Of a stretch of DNA of 64,000 bases, positions 56,488-64,000 are shown in pieces. Source of the stretch: Mycolicibacterium sp. CBMA 226 (lineage in GTDB: Bacteria; Actinomycetota; Actinomycetes; Mycobacteriales; Mycobacteriaceae); assembly GCF_009729075.1 (NCBI RefSeq), contig NZ_VTGY01000008.1, positions 62,001 to 126,000 of the forward strand. Reading direction: 5' to 3'. How positions within the stretch are numbered: position 1 is the stretch's first letter; each line of letters begins with the position of its first letter. The notes under the pieces were generated by a model. It was not told the DNA's origin. It did not search any database and saw only the letters and a list, made by a program, of their open reading frames with translations. The translations under genes were made by a program, and so were the position numbers.

Positions 56488-57540
56488 GTGCAGTTGTCTG
56501 TCCTTGATCTCGTCCCGGTCCGTAGCGACCAGTCCACCGCCGACGCCTTCGCCGCCACCGTGCGCCTCGCCAAGGCCGCCGATGACCTGGGCTACACCCG
56601 CTATTGGGTGGCCGAGCACCACAACATGCCCGCCGTCGCCGCCACCAGCCCGCCGGTCGTCCTGAGCTATCTGGCTGCGCAGACCGCTCGCATCCGGCTC
56701 GGCTCCGGCGGTGTCATGCTGCCCAACCATGCGCCGTTGGCGGTCGCCGAGCAGTTCGCCATCCTCGAGGCCGCGGCCCCGGGACGGATCGACCTCGGCG
56801 TCGGCCGCGCACCGGGTACCGACCCCGTCACCTCGATCGCGCTGCGCGGCCCCGCCGGGCGCACCGACGAGGACATCCAGCGCTTTCCGGAGTACCTCGA
56901 CGACGTCGTCGCACTGATGAGCCCCGGCGGGGTCAAGGTTTCCCTGGAGGGACGAAACCTGTTGGACAAGAACTACATCCTGAAGGCCACGCCGGCTGCG
57001 GTGAGCCCGCCGAAACTGTGGCTGCTCGGCTCGTCGATGTATTCGGCGCACCTCGCCGCCGCGAAAGGGCTGCCATACGTGTTCGCCCACCACTTCTCCG
57101 GGCAGGGCACCGAGGAGGCGCTCGCCACCTATCGCGCGGAATTCCGGTCCAGTGAATTCGCCGACAAGCCAACAACATTCATGACCGTCAACGCCTGTGT
57201 GGCGGAGACGCGCGACGAGGCCGAACAACTGATTCGGCCCAACTTGCAGATGATGGCGTGGCTGCGCACCGGCGAGCCCTTGCGTGCGCTGGACCTGGTC
57301 GAGGACTCGGCGCACAACCAGCTCACCGCTACGCAGCAGGCCATCGTCGACGCCGGCATGGCGCGGTCGGTCGTCGGCGCGCCCGCAGAGGCTGCGGACC
57401 AAATCCGAGACCTGGCATTGCATTTCGACGTCGACGAGGTGATGGTCAGCCCCGTCGCCGCCGCTCGCCGGGGCTGCGATCCAGCCACCGCCCCGGCTCG
57501 CGAGACGACGCTACGGCTCCTGGCCGAGCAGCTGCTCTAG
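56488..57540 (+). CDS. Luciferase-like (LLM class) flavin/F420-dependent oxidoreductase
   Basis: A 350-residue TIM-barrel enzyme of the bacterial-luciferase superfamily, MsnO8-like subgroup: [14 protein letters not shown] at the start, [43 protein letters not shown], and [19 protein letters not shown]. It uses FMN or F420; the subgroup cannot be told apart by eye. The GTG start is 3 bp after udgB. The gene overlaps the Ddn-type gene at its 3' end. Confidence 0.87.
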   Translation: MQLSVLDLVPVRSDQSTADAFAATVRLAKAADDLGYTRYWVAEHHNMPAVAATSPPVVLSYLAAQTARIRLGSGGVMLPNHAPLAVAEQFAILEAAAPGRIDLGVGRAPGTDPVTSIALRGPAGRTDEDIQRFPEYLDDVVALMSPGGVKVSLEGRNLLDKNYILKATPAAVSPPKLWLLGSSMYSAHLAAAKGLPYVFAHHFSGQGTEEALATYRAEFRSSEFADKPTTFMTVNACVAETRDEAEQLIRPNLQMMAWLRTGEPLRALDLVEDSAHNQLTATQQAIVDAGMARSVVGAPAEAADQIRDLALHFDVDEVMVSPVAAARRGCDPATAPARETTLRLLAEQLL

Positions 57541-57983
57541 CGCGGCGTCAGCGCGACCACCGGGATGGGCCGGGTGGTGCGCTTCTGATAGCCCTCGTAC
57601 CGGTTCGCGTTGTTCTTGTTCACGACCTGCCACAGCCGTGCGTAGTCCGGGTCGTCCTTGCCGACGATGCGCGCGGTGACCGGGAATCGCTTTGGCCCGA
57701 CGTTGATCTCGATCTCGGGCTTGGCCTTCAGGTTGAAGTACCAGCCGGGCGCCGTCGGCTCGCCGCCCTTGGACGCGACCACCAGGTAGGCGTCGCCGTC
57801 CTTCGCGTACGTCAGCGAAGTGGTGCGCGCCAGGCCGGTCTTGGCGCCGACGGTATGCAGCAACAGGCTGGGCGGGACACCGGGAATCTGATGCCCGATG
57901 CGGCCTTCAGTCTTCTGGTAGATCCGGTCGTGCAACTTCAGCAACGGGAGGCCGAGGTATTTCTCCCACAGGGGCATACTCAT
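57537..57983 (-). CDS. Ddn-family F420-dependent nitroreductase-like protein
   Basis: A 148-residue split-barrel protein of the deazaflavin-dependent nitroreductase (Ddn/DUF385) family: LLLHTVGAKTGLARTTSLTYAKDGDAY and GEPTAPGWYFNLKAKPEIEI are the F420-contacting region. It reduces quinones or similar compounds with F420H2. It matches Rv1261c. Its ATG overlaps the HIT gene stop by 4 bp (ATGA). Confidence 0.9.
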   Translation of the reverse strand: MSMPLWEKYLGLPLLKLHDRIYQKTEGRIGHQIPGVPPSLLLHTVGAKTGLARTTSLTYAKDGDAYLVVASKGGEPTAPGWYFNLKAKPEIEINVGPKRFPVTARIVGKDDPDYARLWQVVNKNNANRYEGYQKRTTRPIPVVALTPR

Positions 57984-58426
57984 GTGCTCAAGTCTGCCTG
58001 CGGATCAGAGAGCCGCGCCACCGCCTCCAGTAGGATTTTTCCGCTGGCTTCCCGATCCGGATCGCGGCGGAGCAGCATGCCCTTGGCAAACGCCAGCTTG
58101 TCGCCGGCCTTGCGCGGAACGATGTGCAGATGGATGTGAAAAACCGTCTGAAATGCGGCTTTGCCGTCGTTGATCGCGATATTGTTGCCGTCGGCATGCA
58201 AACCGGACTCGCGCGAGGCCTGGGCGATGCGCTGACCGAGTTTGGCCATGCCCGCCACGACATCCGGCGGGGTGTCGACCAAGTTCTCGTAGTGCTGCTT
58301 GGGTACCACCAGGGTGTGGCCCCGGGCGAAGGGTCGGATGTCCAGGAACGCCACGTAGTCGTCGTCCTCATAGACGCGGATCGCAGGTGCCTTCCCGGCG
58401 ATGATGTCGCAGAACACGCAGGCCAT
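57980..58426 (-). CDS. HIT family nucleotide hydrolase/transferase
   Basis: A 148-residue HIT protein. The triad motif is HIHLHIVPR, and CVFCDII near the start is the zinc-type CxxC of the HINT group. It hydrolyses adenosine 5'-phosphoramidates or similar nucleotides. I start at the ATG at 58426 (MACVFC), the family N-terminus. It is Rv1262c-like and coupled to the Ddn-type gene. Confidence 0.92.
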   Translation of the reverse strand: MACVFCDIIAGKAPAIRVYEDDDYVAFLDIRPFARGHTLVVPKQHYENLVDTPPDVVAGMAKLGQRIAQASRESGLHADGNNIAINDGKAAFQTVFHIHLHIVPRKAGDKLAFAKGMLLRRDPDREASGKILLEAVARLSDPQADLST

Positions 58427-58449
58427 CAGTCCACGGTAGGCCAGGCGGG

Positions 58450-58917
58450 TCAAACGTTGGCGGCCGCCCACTCCGACAACCGGCGGTCACGTTCGGCGGC
58501 GTCGACCTCTTCGACGCGCGTCATGACCGCCCAGCGCTGACCGAACGGATCGAGGATCGACGCGAACCGGTCACCGGTGACGAAAGTCTGTGCCGCTTCC
58601 CGGATTGTCGCGCCGGCGCGCTCGGCCCGGTCGACCACCGCGTCGACGTCGGGGCAGTACAACACCACGGAGTGGGTGACCGGCCCGCTGCGCGGTGGCG
58701 CCACCAGCTCGTAGTCGGCGTTGGGATCGGACAACTGCAGCCGGCCGGTACCGAAGTCCAGCTCGGCGTGTGCCACAGTGCCGTCGCTCGCGTCCATCTT
58801 CTCGACGAGCCGGGCGCCGAACACCTCGACGTAGAAGTCGATCGCGGCGGCAGCTCCATCGATCACCAGGAATGGAGTGAGGCTGGTGTAGCCCTGGGGA
58901 ATTGGTTGCACGCTCAT
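58450..58917 (-). CDS. VOC family (glyoxalase/PhnB-like) protein
   Basis: A 155-residue VOC-fold protein with LTPFLVIDGAAAAIDFYVEVFGA, AELDFGTGRLQLSDP and DPFGQRWAVMTRVE. PhnB-like VOC proteins bind a metal or small ligand; no specific activity can be stated. The ATG at 58917 is divergent from an AraC-type regulator with only 27 bp between, so the regulator probably controls it. It lies 23 bp upstream of the HIT gene on the same strand. Confidence 0.85.
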   Translation of the reverse strand: MSVQPIPQGYTSLTPFLVIDGAAAAIDFYVEVFGARLVEKMDASDGTVAHAELDFGTGRLQLSDPNADYELVAPPRSGPVTHSVVLYCPDVDAVVDRAERAGATIREAAQTFVTGDRFASILDPFGQRWAVMTRVEEVDAAERDRRLSEWAAANV

Positions 58918-58931
58918 GCAATCCAGTTTCG

Positions 58932-58937
58932 TAGGGT
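58932..58937 (+). promoter_or_regulatory. -10 element, leaderless start of the AraC-type gene
   Basis: TAGGGT ends 7 nt before the ATG at 58945. Confidence 0.5.
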
Positions 58938-58944
58938 CGGTGGT

Positions 58945-59772
58945 ATGGCGGCTTGGAAAAACCCGACAACAGCTCCGAAGCTGGGTGTGGTCGGCCGCGC
59001 CAACACCGGTTCGGTGTTCGACCTGCAGCAGTGGCAGCCGTCCGCCGCGGCGGCGGTCTGGGTCGAGAATTTCTGGTCGGTCACCTGGGATCTGCGGGAC
59101 GCCGAACCGTTCGACAGCACCGTCATCACCTTTCCCGCGGTGCATCTGACGCACGAGTGGGGCGCCGATGAGGTTCGGCACGGTCACCGGTTGCCGGCGA
59201 CATTGGTGCACGGCGTGGTCGATCGGGTGTTCACGACCACGCTGTCGGCGTCGGGTTCGGTGGTGGGCGCGCGGTTCCGGCCCGGCGGGTTCGCGGCCCG
59301 GTTCGGCCGGGATGCCGCGGCGCTGACGGGCCGTGTAATCCCCATCGACGACGGATTGTTCGACACACCAGTGTCTTTCGCCGATGACATCGAACAGTCG
59401 GCCGCGGCCCTCGACGACGCGATCGGCAGCCGGGCCGACACGGACGCCACCTATCGTGATCTCTTGGCGCTGCTGAACCGGGTCAGCGCCGACCCGCACC
59501 TGCACCGTGTTGAACAGGTAATGGCGTTGTCACCGTGGAGCGAGCGGACCACCCAGCGACTGTTCCGCCGGTACGTCGGGGTGCCGGTGAAATGGGTGCT
59601 GTGCCGCTACCGGTTGCAGCACGCGGCCCTTCAGATCGAGACGGTGCCCGACCTCGACTTCGCCGATCTGGCAGTGCGTTTGGGTTGGTACGACCAAGCA
59701 CATTTCATCAATGACTTCCGCGCCATGCTCGGGTGCACGCCGGGGGAGTACGCCACCAAACACCGTCGCTGA
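58945..59772 (+). CDS. AraC family transcriptional regulator
   Basis: A 275-residue regulator with an N-terminal DUF6597-like sensor part (VWVENFWSVTWDL) and a C-terminal AraC-type double helix-turn-helix: SERTTQRLFRRYVGVPVKW and DFADLAVRLGWYDQAHFIND, ending with GCTPGEY. The ATG at 58945 has a -10 TAGGGT 7 nt upstream. It is paired with the divergent VOC gene. Confidence 0.9.
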   Translation: MAAWKNPTTAPKLGVVGRANTGSVFDLQQWQPSAAAAVWVENFWSVTWDLRDAEPFDSTVITFPAVHLTHEWGADEVRHGHRLPATLVHGVVDRVFTTTLSASGSVVGARFRPGGFAARFGRDAAALTGRVIPIDDGLFDTPVSFADDIEQSAAALDDAIGSRADTDATYRDLLALLNRVSADPHLHRVEQVMALSPWSERTTQRLFRRYVGVPVKWVLCRYRLQHAALQIETVPDLDFADLAVRLGWYDQAHFINDFRAMLGCTPGEYATKHRR

Positions 59773-59776
59773 TGGG

Positions 59777-59782
59777 TAATCT
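59777..59782 (+). promoter_or_regulatory. -10 element, leaderless start of the amidase gene
   Basis: TAATCT ends 7 nt before the ATG at 59790, within the 17-bp gap after the AraC gene. Confidence 0.55.
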
Positions 59783-59789
59783 GCGCCGC

Positions 59790-62676
<2,887 letters not shown>

Positions 62677-62706
62677 GTGCACATTCTGCGGGGCTGCCAG
62701 GCGCGA

Positions 62707-62712
62707 TAGGTT
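62707..62712 (+). promoter_or_regulatory. -10 element, leaderless start of the adenylate cyclase gene
   Basis: TAGGTT ends 6 nt before the GTG at 62719. Confidence 0.5.
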
Positions 62713-62718
62713 GGCCGG

Positions 62719-63798
62719 GTGAGCGAACAAGCTACCGAGCCGGCGGACCGCGACGAGCTGACCGCATGGTTGCTGTCCGAGGGGTTCACCGAGGAGCAGG
62801 TCACCGAGGCGTTCGCGCCGACGCTGCTGCCGTCCCGGCGGGCGTTGGGTGATGACGGCACCAGGCTCTCGGCCCGTCAGATCAGCGCGCAGTGGGGCGT
62901 GGATATCGACCTCCTGCAACGGATTCTGCACGCGGCCGGCCGGCCGCGCACGGAGGATGCGGATGCGGCGCTGTACCTGCCGGTCGACAGTGACCTCATG
63001 GGGTACGCCCAGCGGTTTCTCCGTTTCGGGCTCCCCGAGGACCAGGTCGTCGCCGTCGTTCAGGTCATGGCCGAAGGCCTCTCCCGCACCGTCGAGGTGA
63101 TGCGTTTTGCCGCGTTGTCCGCGATCCTGCAGCCGGGTGTCAGCGAGCTCGACGGCGCGAAGGCCACAGCCGCGCTGATCGGCAAGGCGGCACCCCTGCT
63201 CGGCCCGATGATCCAGGACATGCTTCGTACCCAGTTGTTGCACGCCCTGTTGGAGGAGGAGGTCAGCGCCAGCGAGCGCATCGCGGGGCGCCCGCTGCCT
63301 GGATCTGGGCAGGTGTCGGTCGCCTTCGCCGATCTGGTTGGCTTCACCAGTCTTGGCGAGGAACTGCCGCCGGAGGATCTGGAGCAGTTGTCGCAGCGGC
63401 TGGCCGACCTCGCGCGTGATCTCGCTGTCCCACCGGTGCGGTTCGTCAAGACCATCGGCGACGAGGTCATGCTGGTCAGCGCTGAGCCGGTGCCACTGCT
63501 CGACGTGGTGCTGCAACTGGTCGCCGCGGCCGAAGCGGACGAGGCCCTGCCGCGGCTCAAAGCCGGCATGGCCACAGGCCCCGCTGTGAGCCGGGCGGGG
63601 GACTGGTTCGGCCGCCCCGTCAACCAGGCCAGCCGGGTGACGGGCGTGGCCCGCCCCGGCGCCGTCTTGCTGGCTGAAACCGCACGTGACGCGGTCGGTG
63701 ACGCACCGGGTTTCGAGTGGTCATTCGCCGGTGCACGACGGCTCAAAGGCATTCGTGACGAGGTAAAACTGTTCCGCGCCCGCCGTGCCGTGGACTAG
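62719..63798 (+). CDS. Class III adenylate cyclase, Rv1264-type pH sensor
   Basis: A 359-residue soluble cyclase. An N-terminal all-helical regulatory domain (about 1-185) matches the pH-sensing, autoinhibitory domain of Rv1264. The catalytic domain has metal-binding Asp205 (AFADLVGFTS) and Asp248 (IGDEVML), base-recognising Lys244 and Asp295, and transition-state Asn302 and Arg306 (NQASRVTGVARPG). It makes cAMP from ATP as a homodimer and is expected to be more active at acidic pH. The start is a leaderless GTG. It is divergent from the deoxyinosine glycosylase. Confidence 0.92.
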   Translation: MSEQATEPADRDELTAWLLSEGFTEEQVTEAFAPTLLPSRRALGDDGTRLSARQISAQWGVDIDLLQRILHAAGRPRTEDADAALYLPVDSDLMGYAQRFLRFGLPEDQVVAVVQVMAEGLSRTVEVMRFAALSAILQPGVSELDGAKATAALIGKAAPLLGPMIQDMLRTQLLHALLEEEVSASERIAGRPLPGSGQVSVAFADLVGFTSLGEELPPEDLEQLSQRLADLARDLAVPPVRFVKTIGDEVMLVSAEPVPLLDVVLQLVAAAEADEALPRLKAGMATGPAVSRAGDWFGRPVNQASRVTGVARPGAVLLAETARDAVGDAPGFEWSFAGARRLKGIRDEVKLFRARRAVD

Positions 63799-63865
63799 TC
63801 GCGGTGCCAGACGGCGACTTGCACCGACTTGCACCCTGGCCGCGACGTCGCTTACATGGGTAGGC

Positions 63866-64000
63866 ATGCCAGACATTGATCGTCGCAGCATGATGTCGAT
63901 GGCGGGGCTGGGCCTGTTGGCCGCCGCGCTCCCGATCGCCGAATCCAGGGCCGATATCCCCGGAAAGTTGATCTTCGAAGACAACTTCGACGGACCGGCC
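63866..64000 (+). CDS. Secreted protein, probable glycoside hydrolase family 16 (partial)
   Basis: Only the first 45 residues lie in the window. DRRSMMSMAGLGLLAAAL is a Tat-like signal peptide with an RR pair and a hydrophobic stretch. It is followed by KLIFEDNFDGPA, the typical beginning of GH16 endo-beta-1,3-glucanase-type domains in mycobacteria. The catalytic part is beyond the window, so the assignment rests on this opening alone. No clear ribosome-binding site precedes the ATG. Confidence 0.55.
   Translation, partial: MPDIDRRSMMSMAGLGLLAAALPIAESRADIPGKLIFEDNFDGPA

Noticed and set aside
62677..63516. Long N-terminal extension of the deoxyinosine glycosylase
   Set aside because: It runs antisense through the adenylate cyclase gene; the ATG at 62676 gives the family length.

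Overview
The window reads as a chromosomal segment of a mycobacterium, most likely a rapid-growing Mycolicibacterium-type species. It is GC-rich with frequent GTG starts, and many genes overlap by 4 bp. The marker families are an LpqY-SugABC trehalose importer, a fused Kgd, an antigen 85-type secreted mycolyltransferase homologue, LprE/LpqZ lipoproteins, Ddn-type F420 enzymes and MpaB-family oxygenases. From memory, the backbone follows the M. tuberculosis order from about Rv1229c (mrp) to Rv1264 (adenylate cyclase). Much of the interest lies in genes that interrupt this order.

Layout. 1-4.5 kb: end of an unidentified gene, TetR with a divergent MpaB-type oxygenase and ferredoxin, an acyl-ACP desaturase behind palindromic operators, and a FabH-like synthase. 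4.5-11.6 kb: mrp, a lytic transglycosylase, DUF1003 and MgtE/CBS membrane-associated proteins, a CitE-like lyase, two DUF4190 proteins and a small membrane protein. 11.6-18 kb: a 32-bp tandem repeat, then the lpqY-sugA-sugB-sugC operon with a translationally coupled suppressor-of-fused-domain gene, and corA. 18-24 kb: malic enzyme, lpqZ, tandem SDR paralogues, then a two-gene unit of a TIGR04222 membrane protein with a Cys/Gly-rich tail and a DUF692/MNIO enzyme. That unit is the best candidate here for an undescribed peptide- or protein-modification system. 24-34.7 kb: kgd, a membrane protein, two MFS exporters and a large LuxR-type ATPase regulator. 34.9-43.8 kb: a 917-residue secreted repeat protein, a broken YceI gene, a GlcD-like FAD oxidase, a RecB-like nuclease/helicase with a probable Fe-S cluster, DUF2200 and LprE. 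43.8-49.5 kb: deaD, an acyltransferase, an iron-box-controlled siderophore-interacting flavoprotein, and cyp130 with its TetR. 49.7-52 kb: an HxlR / enoyl-CoA hydratase / OsmC cassette. 52-64 kb: an FAD oxidase, a small unknown protein, TetR with a second MpaB oxygenase, UdgB, two F420-type oxidoreductases, HIT, a VOC/AraC pair, an amidase, an Ag85-like esterase, a deoxyinosine glycosylase, a pH-sensing-type adenylate cyclase, and the start of a secreted GH16-like protein.

Expression. At least fourteen genes have a TANNNT -10 hexamer ending 6 or 7 nt before the start codon, which indicates leaderless transcripts. I saw no tRNA, rRNA, CRISPR array, insertion sequence or integrase. Starts were moved from the longest open frame wherever overlap, ribosome-binding site or promoter position argued for it.
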